Positions 15,850-27,137 are shown, numbered from the stretch's first letter. The stretch: 40,314 nt of DNA from Pseudoalteromonas shioyasakiensis (GCF_022398475.1 NZ_JAKEVM010000026.1:1-40314), one strand, 5' to 3'. Notes: generated by a model from the letters alone, not told the origin. Numbers and translations are program-made.

Positions 15850-16485
15850 ATGAGCAAAAAAATTAGAGTCGATTTTTTTCACGATGTCATTTGTGGGTGG
15901 TGTTATGTTTTGTCACCTCGACTACGCCAGCTTGCAAAAGAGTTTAATTTAAATATCCATCATCATGCATTTGCTTTGTCTGCTTCACGGGAAGAAATGC
16001 TTGGCAAGTTTGGTTCAATGAAACAAGCAAAGCAAATCATTTTGGGACACTGGGAGCAATGTGCACGTGCCGACGATAAAAAGCGCGTAAACGTCGAAGG
16101 GATGCATCAGCAGACGTTTGAATACCCATTTTCAACGCCAGGTTTGGTGGCATGTAAGGCGGCTGAACAACAGGGAGGCTCCAGTGCTTATTGGGACTAT
16201 TTTGATGCTGTTACACATGCACATATGAGTGAAAACAGAAATATTGGTGATGTGGATGAGCTTACAGAAATTGCTGGTGAGGTTGGGCTGAATAAGGCTC
16301 GTTTTCTTGAGGACTTTGCTTCTCCGGAGCGACAAGCTGAGATACAGCGTGATAGAAAGTTGGCTCAAGAATATGGCATCACTTCTACGCCAACGTTGGT
16401 TATCAATAAAGGGTGGGTTGTACCGGGTGCTCTCGATATCAATGCATTACGTAAAACACTAAAAGAGGTCGCAACCAAAGTTTGA
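15850..16485 (+). CDS. DsbA-family (FrnE-like) thiol oxidoreductase
   Basis: A 211-residue thioredoxin-fold protein of the DsbA/FrnE/2-hydroxychromene-2-carboxylate isomerase family. The redox motif is Cys15-Gly-Trp-Cys18 (DVICGWCYV), a helical insertion occupies about 50-150, and the cis-proline loop is TSTPTLVINKG near residue 180. There is no signal peptide, so it acts in the cytoplasm like FrnE or a kappa-class glutathione transferase, not like periplasmic DsbA. The Shine-Dalgarno sequence GGAGAAAAGTA precedes the ATG. It is the last gene of the LysR-divergent run and has a strong terminator. It probably handles protein or small-molecule thiols under oxidative or electrophile stress, but the substrate is unknown. 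Confidence 0.85.
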   Translation: MSKKIRVDFFHDVICGWCYVLSPRLRQLAKEFNLNIHHHAFALSASREEMLGKFGSMKQAKQIILGHWEQCARADDKKRVNVEGMHQQTFEYPFSTPGLVACKAAEQQGGSSAYWDYFDAVTHAHMSENRNIGDVDELTEIAGEVGLNKARFLEDFASPERQAEIQRDRKLAQEYGITSTPTLVINKGWVVPGALDINALRKTLKEVATKV

Positions 16486-16524
16486 CTTCCACTGAAAGCC
16501 TTTTCAACTTTTCACATTGCTTTT

Positions 16525-16548
16525 GCCAGCTGGATTGCTGGCTTTTTT
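16525..16548 (+). terminator. Intrinsic terminator of the FMN reductase-DsbA run
   Basis: GCCAGC (16525-16530), a TGGATT loop and GCTGGC (16537-16542) are followed by six T residues. It lies 40 bases past the last stop codon, and gives the right edge of the accessory block. Confidence 0.92.
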
Positions 16549-16666
16549 ATTTTTGCATGAGTCAAAGTTATCCATCTGATTGCTTTCACTCTAAACAGGT
16601 TCTGTCCAAAAACGAGTTTGATTAACTGATTCTCAAATGCAGATAACCTAAGGAAATTGCCCAAAC

Positions 16667-16717
16667 AAAAAGAGCATTGTATATAGCGCGATATAAATCA
16701 CGCTTACAATGCTCTTT
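16667..16717 (-). terminator. Intrinsic terminator of the pyrF transcript
   Basis: AAAGAGCATTGTA (16669-16681) and TACAATGCTCTTT (16705-16717) are perfect arms, and an inner AGCGTG/CGCGCT pairing lengthens the stem. On the minus strand a T tract follows. It lies 25 bases beyond the pyrF stop. Confidence 0.85.
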
Positions 16718-16741
16718 AGAGACTATTTTAAAATAACGAGG

Positions 16742-17446
16742 TTATTTTAGTGAGTCGTTAATTTCTTTTAGTGTTGCAACTGGGTCTGCCGATTGGGTGA
16801 TTGGGCGGCCTACAACTAAAAAATCGCTGCCATCTTCAACGGCTTGTTTTGGTGTCATGATGCGCTTTTGGTCGCCTGCATCGCTGCCTGCAGGGCGAAT
16901 ACCTGGAGTAACCAGTTTAAAGTCTGCGCCAAGTTCTGCTTTAAGCTTTTTCGCTTCTTGTGCTGAGCACACTACCCCATCAAGGCCTGATTCTTTGGCA
17001 AGGTTTGCTAGGTAAATTACTTGCTCTTCTGGTGTTTTATCTACACCTAAACGAGTAAGCTCTGCGGCATCCATACTGGTTAGTACGGTTACTGCAATTA
17101 GTAACGGAGCATCATCACCAAACTGCTCTAAAGCTTGTTTTGCTTTAGTCATCATTTCAACGCCGCCAGAGGCATGCACGTTAACCATCCACACACCCAT
17201 TTTTGCAGCTGCGGTTACAGCTTTAGCCACTGTGTTTGGAATATCGTGAAATTTTAGGTCTAAGAATACATCAAAACCTAAGTCGATTAGTTCCTTAACA
17301 AAGCTAGGACCAAAATACGTGAACATTTCTTTGCCTACTTTAAGGCGACACGTATCAGGCGATAATTGCTTTACAAACGCAAGAGCTGTTTGTTGATCAT
17401 CATAATCAAGGGCAATTAATACTTTTTTTGAATCTTCGACAGACAT
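16742..17446 (-). CDS. pyrF: Orotidine 5'-phosphate decarboxylase
   Basis: A 234-residue TIM-barrel enzyme that decarboxylates OMP to UMP, the last step of pyrimidine synthesis. The catalytic motif is [11 protein letters not shown] at about 63-73, with the substrate lysine near residue 37 (RLKVGKEMF). The phosphate-binding part is [17 protein letters not shown] near 187-203, and [12 protein letters not shown] is at 213-224. Length is normal. It is the last gene of the minus-strand run, 32 bases after lapB, and ends at a strong terminator. pyrF next to lapAB is a known gammaproteobacterial arrangement. Confidence 0.97.
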   Translation of the reverse strand: MSVEDSKKVLIALDYDDQQTALAFVKQLSPDTCRLKVGKEMFTYFGPSFVKELIDLGFDVFLDLKFHDIPNTVAKAVTAAAKMGVWMVNVHASGGVEMMTKAKQALEQFGDDAPLLIAVTVLTSMDAAELTRLGVDKTPEEQVIYLANLAKESGLDGVVCSAQEAKKLKAELGADFKLVTPGIRPAGSDAGDQKRIMTPKQAVEDGSDFLVVGRPITQSADPVATLKEINDSLK

Positions 17447-17478
17447 AACTTTCCTAAAAACTAATGGACTAATATGAA

Positions 17479-18615
17479 TTAAAAACCGTCTATGCCACGG
17501 CTTGGAACAATTGTTTCCCAGTGCTTACAAGATGGACATACCCAATAAATGGTATGACTGGTAAAGCCACAGTGTTGACACTGAAAATCAGGTTTGGTTG
17601 CGATATAAGACGTAACTAGCTTATCAATTTGATCGAGTACATCTTTAATATCGTTGTTTTGTTTAGCTAGTAGCTGTAATAAAAAGCTAAAGCCACGAAT
17701 AGTTGGGTGACGCTTTAAACTATCCGTTAAAAATTTAATTGCTTGCTCTATGTGACCTTGCTCAAGTAAAGCTTGGCAGTGTTTTATTTTTATTAATACG
17801 CCACCTTTATCGAGCAGTTCATTGAGTAATTCGTAAAACTGATGCGTTAAATTGAGCTTTTGATAACTGAGCGCTAATTCTTCAATAAATACCGGCGCAA
17901 AAAACGTGAATTGGCTAATCAGCTCGCGCCAGTAGTAAATTGCTTTTACATAATCTTCTTTGGTGAAAGCACTATGGCCAAGCTCATACAGTGGGCGAAT
18001 GGCTTTGTGGTTTAAGCTAATGGCTTTACGCATAATTTGCGTATCGTTATCTTGTAAGGCTGCTTCACAGTAAAAATTGGCAATCGCTTTTACATGCTGA
18101 GGTTTAGTGAACAATTCACTGTGGGCCTCGTACATGTTAATGCCCTTTTCCCATTCACGGGTTTGTGAATAAAGATTAATAATTGGCTCTAAGGCTTCTT
18201 TATGGCCTGCCTTAACAAGCCATACTAAATGCTCTTCTGCACCATCTAACAAGCCTGCCATAATGTAATCTTCAGCAAGTTCTAAGCGGCTGGTTGCAGC
18301 TTGTTGGTCATCAAGACTTGGATGTTTTAATAGCAGCTCATGAATTTTAATAGCGCGATCAAGTTCGCCACGGCGGCGGAACATAGTTGCAAGCGTTGAA
18401 TAATGTTCAACTGAATCAGCGGCAACTTCAAGTAGATTAATAAGGTGCTCTAAGCCTTGGTCTTCTTCTCTGTCTAAGAGAAATTTAAGGCCTTTAGAAT
18501 ATTCAGAGGTAATTTGGCGATTAAGCTGATGAGCTTGGTTTTTAGCGCTGTTTTTACCCATTATCCAACCGTAACCGGCTGCAACGGGTAAAAGTAAAAA
18601 CAGAAGCTCAATCAT
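17479..18615 (-). CDS. lapB: Lipopolysaccharide assembly protein LapB
   Basis: A 378-residue inner-membrane-anchored TPR protein. In E. coli LapB (YciM) recruits LpxC to FtsH and so limits lipid A synthesis. An N-terminal membrane anchor is seen at about 2-20 ([18 protein letters not shown]), a series of TPR repeats at about 35-335, and a C-terminal rubredoxin-like metal site with two CxxC pairs (CQHC and CPSC). Both Cys pairs and the anchor are intact. The ATG is two bases after the lapA stop, so the pair is translationally linked. Length is close to that of E. coli LapB (389). Confidence 0.95.
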   Translation of the reverse strand: MIELLFLLLPVAAGYGWIMGKNSAKNQAHQLNRQITSEYSKGLKFLLDREEDQGLEHLINLLEVAADSVEHYSTLATMFRRRGELDRAIKIHELLLKHPSLDDQQAATSRLELAEDYIMAGLLDGAEEHLVWLVKAGHKEALEPIINLYSQTREWEKGINMYEAHSELFTKPQHVKAIANFYCEAALQDNDTQIMRKAISLNHKAIRPLYELGHSAFTKEDYVKAIYYWRELISQFTFFAPVFIEELALSYQKLNLTHQFYELLNELLDKGGVLIKIKHCQALLEQGHIEQAIKFLTDSLKRHPTIRGFSFLLQLLAKQNNDIKDVLDQIDKLVTSYIATKPDFQCQHCGFTSHTIYWVCPSCKHWETIVPSRGIDGF

Positions 18616-18617
18616 GA

Positions 18618-18899
18618 TTAGGTGTCTTTATTAGCAACAAGCTTTTTATTGTTTTTTTCAGGCGCTAATTTTTTCTTTAAGCGATAATTTTGCCACTTCA
18701 ACTGAGAAAACAGTGTAAAGCTTATAAAACAACCAATTGCGACACCTAAAATAAAGCAGATACTTATTACAACAGCTAAGGGCAAAGTATTACTGGCGAT
18801 TAAATAATTGATTTGCACCAATTGTGGATTCTGTGAACCAAGTACAAACGCAATAAATAAACACAGCGCAATTAATACAATTTTTAATACCCTAAACAA
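18618..18899 (-). CDS. lapA: Lipopolysaccharide assembly protein LapA (DUF1049)
   Basis: A 93-residue membrane protein of the LapA/DUF1049 family. Two hydrophobic helices span about 4-22 and 38-62, separated by the conserved GSQNPQLVQINYLIASNTLPL segment, followed by a basic cytoplasmic tail rich in Lys and Asn. The family acts with LapB in lipopolysaccharide assembly. It lies 20 bases after ihfB and directly before lapB. Confidence 0.93.
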   Translation of the reverse strand: MFRVLKIVLIALCLFIAFVLGSQNPQLVQINYLIASNTLPLAVVISICFILGVAIGCFISFTLFSQLKWQNYRLKKKLAPEKNNKKLVANKDT

Positions 18900-18919
18900 G
18901 TAACTACTCCTGTATAAAA

Positions 18920-19207
18920 CTAGGCAATACTCGCATTTACGCGGTCACGTAATTCTTTACCTGGTTTAAAATGTGGTACGTGCTTACCGTCTAACTCAAC
19001 TGTTTCGCCAGTCTTTGGATTACGACCTGTGCGAGGAGAACGATAATGCAATGAGAAACTTCCAAAGCCACGGATCTCGATGCGATCTGAGCTAGATAAT
19101 GAGCCGGCCATTTGTTCAAGAATTTCTTTAACGGCATTTTCAACATCTTTCACAGGGATGTGTGCGTGTTGCTCGGCAAGTTGTTCTATCAATTCTGACT
19201 TAGTCAT
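18920..19207 (-). CDS. ihfB: Integration host factor subunit beta
   Basis: A 95-residue DNA-bending protein of the HU/IHF family, the beta half of the IHF heterodimer. Family hallmarks are [11 protein letters not shown] at the start, the body [22 protein letters not shown] with the DNA-intercalating arm, and [12 protein letters not shown] at the end. Its partner IhfA is not in this window. It follows rpsA, an order conserved in gammaproteobacteria, with a hairpin in the gap that may reduce read-through. Confidence 0.97.
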   Translation of the reverse strand: MTKSELIEQLAEQHAHIPVKDVENAVKEILEQMAGSLSSSDRIEIRGFGSFSLHYRSPRTGRNPKTGETVELDGKHVPHFKPGKELRDRVNASIA

Positions 19208-19231
19208 AGCGTTTCCTTAAAGAGTGGTAAA

Positions 19232-19253
19232 GGAAGGGCAAAACTGCCCTTCC
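19232..19253 (-). terminator. Hairpin between rpsA and ihfB
   Basis: GGAAGGGCA (19232-19240) and TGCCCTTCC (19245-19253) form a perfect 9-bp stem with a 4-base loop. On the minus strand only three T residues follow, so it is likely a partial terminator or 3'-end stabiliser of rpsA mRNA, with ihfB reached by read-through or its own promoter. Confidence 0.65.
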
Positions 19254-19272
19254 AATTTTAAAAGACTAGATA

Positions 19273-20940
19273 TTAGTCTTTTTGAGCATTTTTGAATGCT
19301 GCAGCCATAGCGTTTTCGAACGCTGGCTCTTCTTTCTTAAGCTTCTCTAGTACTTCTTTCTCTTCTGCTTCGAAAAGAGCTTTAACAGATAAGCTTAAAG
19401 TGCGGTTCTTACGATCAACACCAACGTATTTCGCTTCGATTTCGTCGCCTGCAGAAACTACAGTAGTAGCATCTTCAACACGCTCTTGAGCGATATCAGC
19501 TACACGGATGTAACCTTCAACGCCTTCGATTAGCTCAACAGTTGCGCCTTTCGCATCAACTTCAGTCACTTTACCTTTAACAATAGCACCTTTTTTGTTT
19601 GCGTCCAGGTAGTTATTGAATGGGTCAGCTTCGATTTGTTTAACGCCTAGAGAGATACGCTCACGCTCTGGGTCAACTTGTAATACGATAGCAGTGATTT
19701 CGTCGCCTTTCTTGAATTCACGTACAGCTTCTTCGCCTGGCGTGTTCCAAGAAATGTCTGAAAGGTGAACAAGACCGTCAATACCGCCTTCAAGACCGAT
19801 GAAGATACCGAAGTCAGTGATTGATTTGATCTTACCAGTAACTTGGTCGCCTTTGTTTTGTAGACGAGCAAATTCTTGCCATGGGTTAGCAATACATTGC
19901 TTAAGACCAAGAGAAATACGACGACGCTCTTCGTCGATTTCAAGAACCATAACTTCAACAGTGTCACCTAGTGAAACAACTTTTGAAGGGTGGATGTTCT
20001 TGTTAGTCCAATCCATTTCAGAAACGTGTACTAGACCTTCTACGCCTTCTTCGATTTCAACGAAACAACCGTAGTCAGTAAGGTTAGTTACACGACCAGA
20101 AAGCTTAGAACCTTCTGGGTAACGACCAGCGATAGCTGCCCATGGATCTTCGCCAAGCTGTTTAAGGCCTAGAGATACACGAGTCTTTTCTTTGTCGAAT
20201 TTAAGAACTTTAACTGCGATTTCGTCGCCAACATTAACGATTTCTGAAGGGTGCTTAACACGCTTCCACGCCATGTCTGTGATGTGTAGTAGACCGTCAA
20301 CACCACCAAGGTCAACGAACGCACCGTAGTCTGTAAGGTTCTTAACGATACCTTTAACTTCTTGACCTTCAACAAGGTTAGCAAGAAGTTCTTCACGCTC
20401 TTGTGAGTTCTCTGATTCGATAACTGCACGGCGAGAAACAACAACGTTGTTACGTTTTTGGTCAAGCTTGATTACTTTGAACTCAAGCTCTTTACCTTCA
20501 AGGTGAGTTGTGTCACGTACTGGACGAACATCAACAAGTGAACCAGGTAGGAAGGCACGGATTGAATCAACTTCAACAGTGAAACCGCCTTTAACTTTAC
20601 CGTTGATAACACCAGTAACAGTCTCTTGCTCTTCACATGCTTTTTCTAAGCGGATCCACGCTTCGTGACGCTTCGCTTTCTCACGAGAAAGGATAGTTTC
20701 ACCGAAACCGTCTTCGATTGCGTCTAAAGCAACATCTACTTCGTCGCCAACAGCAACTTCTAGTTCACCAGCAGCATTTTTGAATTGCTCAGCAGGGATT
20801 GCACTTTCAGATTTAAGACCAGCATCAACAAGTACGATGTTGTTCTCGATTGAGATAACAGTACCTTTAACGATAGAGCCTTGCTCTGCTTCAAAACCCT
20901 TAAGGCTTTCTTCAAATAACTGCGCAAAATTTTCTGACAT
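19273..20940 (-). CDS. rpsA: 30S ribosomal protein S1
   Basis: A 555-residue ribosomal protein that binds mRNA upstream of the start codon. It has six S1 domains: the first two (about 15-90 and 100-170) bind the ribosome, and the other four (from about 185) bind RNA, with repeats such as [26 protein letters not shown]. Length matches E. coli S1 (557). The ATG has a GAGACG Shine-Dalgarno sequence. S1 represses its own translation in E. coli through leader structure; a leader hairpin is noted here at 20974-20994. It lies downstream of cmk as usual. Confidence 0.98.
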   Translation of the reverse strand: MSENFAQLFEESLKGFEAEQGSIVKGTVISIENNIVLVDAGLKSESAIPAEQFKNAAGELEVAVGDEVDVALDAIEDGFGETILSREKAKRHEAWIRLEKACEEQETVTGVINGKVKGGFTVEVDSIRAFLPGSLVDVRPVRDTTHLEGKELEFKVIKLDQKRNNVVVSRRAVIESENSQEREELLANLVEGQEVKGIVKNLTDYGAFVDLGGVDGLLHITDMAWKRVKHPSEIVNVGDEIAVKVLKFDKEKTRVSLGLKQLGEDPWAAIAGRYPEGSKLSGRVTNLTDYGCFVEIEEGVEGLVHVSEMDWTNKNIHPSKVVSLGDTVEVMVLEIDEERRRISLGLKQCIANPWQEFARLQNKGDQVTGKIKSITDFGIFIGLEGGIDGLVHLSDISWNTPGEEAVREFKKGDEITAIVLQVDPERERISLGVKQIEADPFNNYLDANKKGAIVKGKVTEVDAKGATVELIEGVEGYIRVADIAQERVEDATTVVSAGDEIEAKYVGVDRKNRTLSLSVKALFEAEEKEVLEKLKKEEPAFENAMAAAFKNAQKD

Positions 20941-20973
20941 TATACGTCTCTAAATAATTAAATAACCAATTAG

Positions 20974-20994
20974 CAACCATGCTGCATGGGGTTG
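20974..20994 (-). promoter_or_regulatory. Possible rpsA leader hairpin
   Basis: CAACC (20974-20978) pairs with GGTTG (20990-20994), and ATG pairs with CAT inside, with a two-base bulge and a three-base loop. It is 34 bases before the rpsA ATG. In E. coli such leader hairpins take part in S1 autoregulation; here that is inference. Confidence 0.3.
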
Positions 20995-21038
20995 TTAAAA
21001 TAGCACTAGCTTCCTGCCGGCACCTTAATAAATTACTT

Positions 21039-21746
21039 TTAAGCTTTTGGAAGCTTTCCTGCAAGTACTGCTTCGTCGAGTAAAGTTATTACTTTATCAA
21101 ACACTTGCATTGCATTAAGCTCGCTAGTATCGAGCTCAATGGCGTCTTCTGCAGGAACAAGCGGCGCAACTTCACGCGTCATATCACGGTGATCGCGAGC
21201 TTTTATGTCCTCAAGTAGACCACTTAGTGTAACATCAAGACCGCGTTCGTTCAACTCAGCAAAACGACGACGAGCGCGCTCTTCAGCCGATGCGGTTAAA
21301 TAAATCTTCAATGGTGCATCAGGGAACACAACTGTGCCCATGTCACGACCATCGGCAATTAAGCCGCTCTCAGTACGAAACGCACGTTGACGACGTAATA
21401 ATGCTTCTCTCACCCGTGGTAATGCAGCAATCTTTGATGCCGCGGCACCCACTTCTTCGTTACGAATTGTGGTTGTGACGTCTTCGCCTTCCAATACAAT
21501 TTTAGAAGTATGCGTTTGGCTATCGACCAAAAACTGTACATCTAAGTTTGCAGCTAGCGGTACTAGCGCATCTTCATTATCTAGTTCAATTTGATGATGA
21601 AGCGCTGCAAGTGACAGCACACGGTAAATCGCACCACTGTCTAATACATCCCAACCTAATTTCTCGGCTAACAAGCGACAAACAGTTCCTTTACCTGAAC
21701 CACTTGGGCCATCGATGGTGATTACGGGCATTGATAACGCCTGCAT
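21039..21746 (-). CDS. cmk: Cytidylate kinase
   Basis: A 235-residue P-loop kinase that phosphorylates CMP and dCMP. The P-loop is [12 protein letters not shown] at about 14-25. The CMP-binding segment includes DSGAIYR at about 36-42, and [21 protein letters not shown] is near 131-151. A GGAGG Shine-Dalgarno sequence eight bases upstream supports the ATG at 21744-21746. It lies between aroA and rpsA, the typical order. A gap of about 100 bases after aroA may hold its own promoter, which I could not place. Confidence 0.97.
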   Translation of the reverse strand: MQALSMPVITIDGPSGSGKGTVCRLLAEKLGWDVLDSGAIYRVLSLAALHHQIELDNEDALVPLAANLDVQFLVDSQTHTSKIVLEGEDVTTTIRNEEVGAAASKIAALPRVREALLRRQRAFRTESGLIADGRDMGTVVFPDAPLKIYLTASAEERARRRFAELNERGLDVTLSGLLEDIKARDHRDMTREVAPLVPAEDAIELDTSELNAMQVFDKVITLLDEAVLAGKLPKA

Positions 21747-21850
21747 TTATAACCTCCTGCAATGCACACCAAAATAAAACCGCGATATTATACGCCAGTT
21801 CTAGAAATAGATCCGCATTTAGAATGTAACTTTTTATATTTTCTTCTGTT

Positions 21851-23131
21851 TTATTGACTTGAGACAGACTCTAGTACTTTGAAAAACGTTGGAAAAGTTT
21901 TGTATGTACACTTAGGATCGTTAATGGTTATCGGCTTTCCGCCAACGGCAACCATTGCAAAACACATGGCAATACGGTGATCGTTATAGGTATCAATCGC
22001 TACATCGTTAAATGTTTCTGGTGGTGTAATTTCGATGAAATCTTCACCTTCAACCACTTCTGCACCAACTTTACGAAGCTCAGTCGCCATGGCATATAAG
22101 CGATCTGTTTCTTTTACACGCCAGTTATAGATATTACGAATAGCTGTTTTACCTTTAGCAAAAAGCGCAACAGTGGCGAGTGTCATTGCCGCATCAGGGA
22201 TTGCATTGGCATCAATATCGACCGCGTTTAGCTCGCCTTTACGAACCACCAGCTTTTCATCGTACCAATCGATTTTGGCTCCTACTTGCTCCATAACTTT
22301 GGCAAAACCAATATCACCTTGAACAGATGCCGCACCTACACCGTTAATTTCAATTTCGCCACCTGCTATTGCAGCCGCCGCAACAAAATAAGAGGCGCTT
22401 GATGCATCACCTTCAACCATAATGCGCTCAAGTGCTTGATACTGCTGACAGCCTTTAACGTAAAATGTTTCGTAATTGTCATGACTTACAGTAACGCCAA
22501 AGCGCTTCATTACATCTAGGGTAATGTCAATGTAAGGCTTTGATACCAGTGTACCTTTAATGGTAATTTCTGTATCGCCATTAAATAATGGTGCTGCCAT
22601 TAGTAACGCTGTTAAGAACTGGCTAGAAATGCTGCCATCAATTGCAACTTTGCCACCGTTGATTTTGCCGCCTTTAATGGCCAGTGGTGGATAATCTTTA
22701 TGCTTAAGGTATTCAACATCACCACCCAGTGCTTGCAGTGCATCTACCAAATGGCCAATTGGGCGCTCTTCCATGCGAGGCTCACCCACCAGCTGGTACT
22801 CGCCTTCTACAGCTGCTAAAACGGCTGTAAGTGGACGATAAGCAGTACCGGCATTACCTAAAAATAAAGGCTCGCTTGGGGTTTTAAATTTACCTGCAAC
22901 ACCCTCTACGGTGGCCACTGTTTTATCTTCGTTAAGCGATACATTTACACCTAGAAGATTTAACGCACCTAGCATGTGACGAATATCATCACTATCTAGT
23001 AGGTTTTCAACAACGGTTGTGCCCTCTGCAAGAGCAGCAAGCAGTAAGATACGGTTTGATAAGCTTTTTGAGCCTGGTAGTGTCACACTACCATTTACCT
23101 TTGAAATCGGTTCAAGACGAAGCTGTTCCAT
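21851..23131 (-). CDS. aroA: 3-phosphoshikimate 1-carboxyvinyltransferase (EPSP synthase)
   Basis: A 426-residue enzyme joining shikimate 3-phosphate and phosphoenolpyruvate in aromatic amino acid synthesis. Class I signatures are [20 protein letters not shown] at 19-38, [13 protein letters not shown] at about 92-104, and RVKETDRL near 342-349. The [10 protein letters not shown] segment with the native Gly-Ala-Pro positions is the type sensitive to glyphosate. Its start is two bases after the serC stop, indicating one transcript. In Pseudomonas pheA and hisC/tyrA lie between serC and aroA; here they are absent. Confidence 0.97.
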   Translation of the reverse strand: MEQLRLEPISKVNGSVTLPGSKSLSNRILLLAALAEGTTVVENLLDSDDIRHMLGALNLLGVNVSLNEDKTVATVEGVAGKFKTPSEPLFLGNAGTAYRPLTAVLAAVEGEYQLVGEPRMEERPIGHLVDALQALGGDVEYLKHKDYPPLAIKGGKINGGKVAIDGSISSQFLTALLMAAPLFNGDTEITIKGTLVSKPYIDITLDVMKRFGVTVSHDNYETFYVKGCQQYQALERIMVEGDASSASYFVAAAAIAGGEIEINGVGAASVQGDIGFAKVMEQVGAKIDWYDEKLVVRKGELNAVDIDANAIPDAAMTLATVALFAKGKTAIRNIYNWRVKETDRLYAMATELRKVGAEVVEGEDFIEITPPETFNDVAIDTYNDHRIAMCFAMVAVGGKPITINDPKCTYKTFPTFFKVLESVSSQ

Positions 23132-23133
23132 AA

Positions 23134-24222
23134 TTAGCTGTTCTCCTTGGCGAATTTTTCCATAAAATTAACCAAGGCTTGAACACCTTCAAGTGGCATC
23201 GCATTATAAATGCTTGCGCGCATACCACCGACAATACGGTGACCTTCAAGGGCTAATAAGCCTGCTTCTTTTGACTCACTAATGAATTTATCATTCAGTG
23301 ATTCGTCGTTTAACCAAAACGGTACGTTCATACGCGAACGGCAATGCTTAGCAACTTTGTTGCTATAAAAATCTGAGCTATCAATGTAGCTGTAAAGAAG
23401 TTCTGCTTTTGCGATGTTTTGTTCTTCCATCGCTTTAACGCCGCCGTTTGCTTCAAGCCACTCAAATACTTCAGCAGCTAAATACCACGCAAATGTAGGT
23501 GGTGTGTTATACATGCTGCCTTGTTTTGCTTCTAATGCGTAATCAAGAATACCTGGCTTTGCAAGCCCTTCACGCTCTAATAGCGTTTTACGTACAATAA
23601 CAATCGATAAACCAGATGGGCCAATATTCTTTTGTGCGCCAGCGTAAATAAGATCAAACTGATTTACGTCAAACTCACGCGATAAAATAGTTGATGACAT
23701 ATCAGCCACAATCGGTGCTGATGGGTGTGATGGTACGTCAAAAATTTCTATGCCATCTACGGTTTCATTCGGACAATAGTGAATGTATGATGCGTCAGCT
23801 GGTAATTCCCAGCTGCTTGCTGGTTTTATAGAGAACTGGCCATTTTGCTGCTCATCATCACGTACATTGATGCTTTCAACTGCAGTGAATTTTGCCGCTT
23901 CTGAAGTAGCCCCTTTAGACCATACACCGTTTTCACAGTACACAGCTGGCTTATCATCAAGGTGAAGATTCAGTGGTACAGCACTGAATTGACCACGGCC
24001 ACCGCCGTGCATAAATAATACTTCAAACTCATCGCTAATATTCATTAAACGACGCAGGCTTGCTTCACATTTAGTGGTAAGCGCTAAAAAGTCGCTGCTG
24101 CGATGGCTAATTTCCATCACAGAGACACCTAAACCTTGCCAATCTATAAATTCTTTTTGTGCTTTTTGCATAACTGCCGGCGGTAGCATTGCCGGTCCTG
24201 CACAAAAATTATACTTAGTCAT
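23134..24222 (-). CDS. serC: Phosphoserine aminotransferase
   Basis: A 362-residue PLP-dependent aminotransferase converting 3-phosphohydroxypyruvate to phosphoserine, also serving pyridoxal phosphate synthesis. It begins with [10 protein letters not shown] as usual, has [14 protein letters not shown] at about 74-87, and carries the PLP lysine in [19 protein letters not shown] at about 193-211 (K199). The C-terminal [16 protein letters not shown] is conserved. serC and aroA form an operon; a terminator separates them from gyrA upstream. Confidence 0.97.
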   Translation of the reverse strand: MTKYNFCAGPAMLPPAVMQKAQKEFIDWQGLGVSVMEISHRSSDFLALTTKCEASLRRLMNISDEFEVLFMHGGGRGQFSAVPLNLHLDDKPAVYCENGVWSKGATSEAAKFTAVESINVRDDEQQNGQFSIKPASSWELPADASYIHYCPNETVDGIEIFDVPSHPSAPIVADMSSTILSREFDVNQFDLIYAGAQKNIGPSGLSIVIVRKTLLEREGLAKPGILDYALEAKQGSMYNTPPTFAWYLAAEVFEWLEANGGVKAMEEQNIAKAELLYSYIDSSDFYSNKVAKHCRSRMNVPFWLNDESLNDKFISESKEAGLLALEGHRIVGGMRASIYNAMPLEGVQALVNFMEKFAKENS

Positions 24223-24256
24223 TACTTTGCCTCATTCCAGTAATTATAGTGCGGAT

Positions 24257-24282
24257 AAAAAAAGCGGCCGAAGCCGCTTTTT
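24257..24282 (-). terminator. Intrinsic terminator of gyrA
   Basis: On the minus strand GCGGC-TTCG-GCCGC (24264-24277) is flanked by runs of A and T, with seven T residues following (24257-24263). The UUCG tetraloop makes it very stable. It lies between gyrA and serC. Confidence 0.93.
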
Positions 24283-24291
24283 AAATCAATG

Positions 24292-26988
24292 TTATTCTGA
24301 AGGTGGGTTATCACCCGTTTCTTCAGTATTGGTATCGACTACTTCAACGGCCTCGCCTTCGATGGCTTCAAGCTCATCAACTTCGATTTCTTCGATACGT
24401 TGTAAACCAACTACTTGCTCTTCGTCAATAGTTCGTATCAAAATAACGCCTTGAGTATTACGACCAACCGTAGAAACCTCGTTTACACGGGTACGTACTA
24501 AGGTACCGCGATTCGAGATAATCATGATTTCGTCGTTATCGTCAACTTGTACTGCACCAACCACAGCGCCATTACGCTCGCTTACTTTGATTGATACAAC
24601 ACCTTGTGTTGCACGGCTCTTCGATGGGTAATCTTCAAGTGCTGTACGCTTACCGTAACCGTTTTCTGTCACAGTTAGGATTGCACCATCTGACTTAGGT
24701 ACGATTAACGACACAACGCGTTGGTCATCAGCCATCTTGATACCACGAACACCTGTTGCTGTACGACCCATTGGACGTACACCTTTGAAGCGGATTTCTG
24801 GGTTACCATTTTCGTCTAGAACTGGGTTACCGTTTTCATCAACAACTGCTGATTCTTCTGCTTCTTTAAAGCGAACAACTTTACCAGCATCAGTGAATAG
24901 CATGATTTCATTCGTGCCATCAGTGATATCAACACCAATTAGGCTATCGCCTTCATTTAGGTTAACAGCGATGATACCGCTCGCACGTTGACGGCTGTAT
25001 GCTGTAAGTGGTGTTTTCTTAACTGTACCAAACGCAGTTGCCATGAAGATGTATTTATCTTCTTCGTACTCACGTACTGGTAAGATAGCAGTAATACGCT
25101 CATCAGCTTCAAGTGGTAATAAGTTAACAATTGGCTTACCACGCGCTGCACGGCTTGCTAATGGTAACTGATATACTTTCAACCAGTATAAACGACCTGC
25201 TGTTGAGAAGCACAGGATTGTATCGTGTGTGTTAGCAACTAATAGACGTTCGATGAAGTCTTCATCTTTCATCTTCGTTGCTGATTTACCTTTACCACCA
25301 CGACGCTGTGCTTCGTAATCCGATAATGGTTGATACTTAACGTAACCTTCGTGAGAAAGCGTTACAACAACGTCTTCTTCATTGATTAGGTCTTCAAGGC
25401 TAATATCGTGAGCAGCTGCACTGATTTCAGTACGACGTTCGTCACCATATTGCTCTTTAATTTCTACTAGCTCATCGCGGATAACTTCCATTAGACGCTC
25501 TGGGCTTGAAAGAATGTGTAAAAGCTCAGCAATTAGATCAAGTAAGTTTTGGTACTCGTCTAAGATCTTCTCATGCTCAAGACCTGTTAGTTTGTGTAAA
25601 CGTAGGTCTAGAATTGCCTGTGCTTGTTGCTCAGATAGATAGTACTGACCGTCACGGATACCTAGATCAGCCGCTAACCAATCAGGACGTGCTACGTTAT
25701 CTTCACCCGCTTTTTCAAGCATCGCTTTAACAGTGCCTAGTTCCCAAGGACGTGCTGTTAGTGCAGCTTTTGCTTCTGCTGGTGTTGGTGACTTACGAAT
25801 AAGTTCGATAATTGGGTCGATATTCGCAAGGGCAATCGCTAGGCCTTCAAGCGTGTGAGCACGGTCACGGGCTTTACGTAAATCGAATACAGTTCGACGT
25901 GTAACAACTTCACGACGGTGCACGATAAACGCTTCAAGCATTTCTTTTAGGTTGAAACACTTAGGTTGGTTGTTATCTAGTGCAACCATGTTCATACCAA
26001 ACACAGTTTGTAACTGAGTTTGTGCATATAGGTTGTTTAAGATTACTTCACCAACATCACCACGTTTGATTTCGATAACGATACGCATACCGTCTTTATC
26101 TGATTCATCACGTAATGCACTAATACCTTCAATCTTCTTATCTTTAACAAGCTCTGCGATCTTTTCAATAAGGCGTGCTTTGTTAACTTGATAAGGGATT
26201 TCGTGAACGATGATTGTTTCACGACCGGTTTTTTCGTCAACTTCAATTTCAGCGCGAGCACGGATATATACTTTACCACGACCGGTTAAGTACGCTTGCT
26301 CAATGCCTTTTTTACCATTGATAATCGCCGCAGTCGGGAAATCTGGACCCGGGATATATTCAATTAGGTCAGCGATTGACATATCAGGGTTTTGAATAAG
26401 CGCTAAACAACCATTGATAACTTCTGTTAAGTTATGAGGTGGAATGTTAGTCGCCATACCAACCGCGATACCCGAAGAACCATTTACTAATAAGTTAGGT
26501 ACTTTAGTAGGTAATACGTCAGGAATTTGCTCAGTACCGTCGTAGTTCGGTACGTAATCAACCGTTTCTTTTTCTAAATCAGCTAATAATTCATGTGACA
26601 TTTTCGCCATACGGACTTCCGTATAACGCATTGCTGCCGCAGAGTCACCGTCAACAGAACCAAAGTTACCTTGGCCGTCAACAAGCATGTAGCGTAATGA
26701 GAAAGGCTGCGCCATACGAACGATGGTGTCATATACCGCGCTGTCGCCATGTGGGTGGTACTTACCGATTACATCACCAACAACACGTGCTGATTTCTTG
26801 TAAGGTTTATTCCAATCATTATTGAGTTCGTTCATTGCAAACAGAACGCGGCGGTGAACTGGCTTTAAGCCGTCACGTACGTCTGGCAATGCACGTCCTA
26901 CGATTACACTCATCGCGTAATCAAGGTAGGAGTTTTTTAATTCATCTTCAATATTGACTGGCAGAATTTCATTGGCGAGATCAGTCAT
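24292..26988 (-). CDS. gyrA: DNA gyrase subunit A
   Basis: An 898-residue type II topoisomerase subunit that breaks and rejoins DNA during supercoiling. The catalytic Tyr is Y122 (AAAMRYTE). The quinolone-determining region keeps Ser83 and Asp87 in GDSAVYD, the residues of susceptible strains. The GyrA box QRRGGKG is present at the start of the C-terminal beta-pinwheel. An insert there carries a direct repeat of DENGNP (about residues 731-744), and the tail is strongly acidic, as in other gammaproteobacteria. It is divergent from ubiG and has its own terminator. Confidence 0.98.
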   Translation of the reverse strand: MTDLANEILPVNIEDELKNSYLDYAMSVIVGRALPDVRDGLKPVHRRVLFAMNELNNDWNKPYKKSARVVGDVIGKYHPHGDSAVYDTIVRMAQPFSLRYMLVDGQGNFGSVDGDSAAAMRYTEVRMAKMSHELLADLEKETVDYVPNYDGTEQIPDVLPTKVPNLLVNGSSGIAVGMATNIPPHNLTEVINGCLALIQNPDMSIADLIEYIPGPDFPTAAIINGKKGIEQAYLTGRGKVYIRARAEIEVDEKTGRETIIVHEIPYQVNKARLIEKIAELVKDKKIEGISALRDESDKDGMRIVIEIKRGDVGEVILNNLYAQTQLQTVFGMNMVALDNNQPKCFNLKEMLEAFIVHRREVVTRRTVFDLRKARDRAHTLEGLAIALANIDPIIELIRKSPTPAEAKAALTARPWELGTVKAMLEKAGEDNVARPDWLAADLGIRDGQYYLSEQQAQAILDLRLHKLTGLEHEKILDEYQNLLDLIAELLHILSSPERLMEVIRDELVEIKEQYGDERRTEISAAAHDISLEDLINEEDVVVTLSHEGYVKYQPLSDYEAQRRGGKGKSATKMKDEDFIERLLVANTHDTILCFSTAGRLYWLKVYQLPLASRAARGKPIVNLLPLEADERITAILPVREYEEDKYIFMATAFGTVKKTPLTAYSRQRASGIIAVNLNEGDSLIGVDITDGTNEIMLFTDAGKVVRFKEAEESAVVDENGNPVLDENGNPEIRFKGVRPMGRTATGVRGIKMADDQRVVSLIVPKSDGAILTVTENGYGKRTALEDYPSKSRATQGVVSIKVSERNGAVVGAVQVDDNDEIMIISNRGTLVRTRVNEVSTVGRNTQGVILIRTIDEEQVVGLQRIEEIEVDELEAIEGEAVEVVDTNTEETGDNPPSE

Positions 26989-27107
26989 TTGATTTCACAT
27001 TCCTTCAGTATTGACTCATTAAGGGGCAAACCGCCGTCTTAAGAGCTTTAGTTATTATTTCCAGACCATGCTATCACAATTTATTTAGATTTACAGGCGC
27101 TAAATCT

Positions 27108-27137
27108 TTGCGATTTATTAATTTCCCCCTATATAAT
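27108..27137 (+). promoter_or_regulatory. Putative sigma-70 promoter of ubiG
   Basis: TTGCGA (27108-27113), an 18-bp spacer and a consensus TATAAT (27132-27137) lie 28 bases before the ubiG ATG at 27165. The expected transcript start near 27144 shows that translation cannot begin at the in-frame TTG at 27108. Confidence 0.6.

Noticed and set aside
26989..27107. gyrA promoter
   Set aside because: Several AT-rich hexamers are possible on the minus strand, but none has a clear partner at 16-18 bp, so no call is made.
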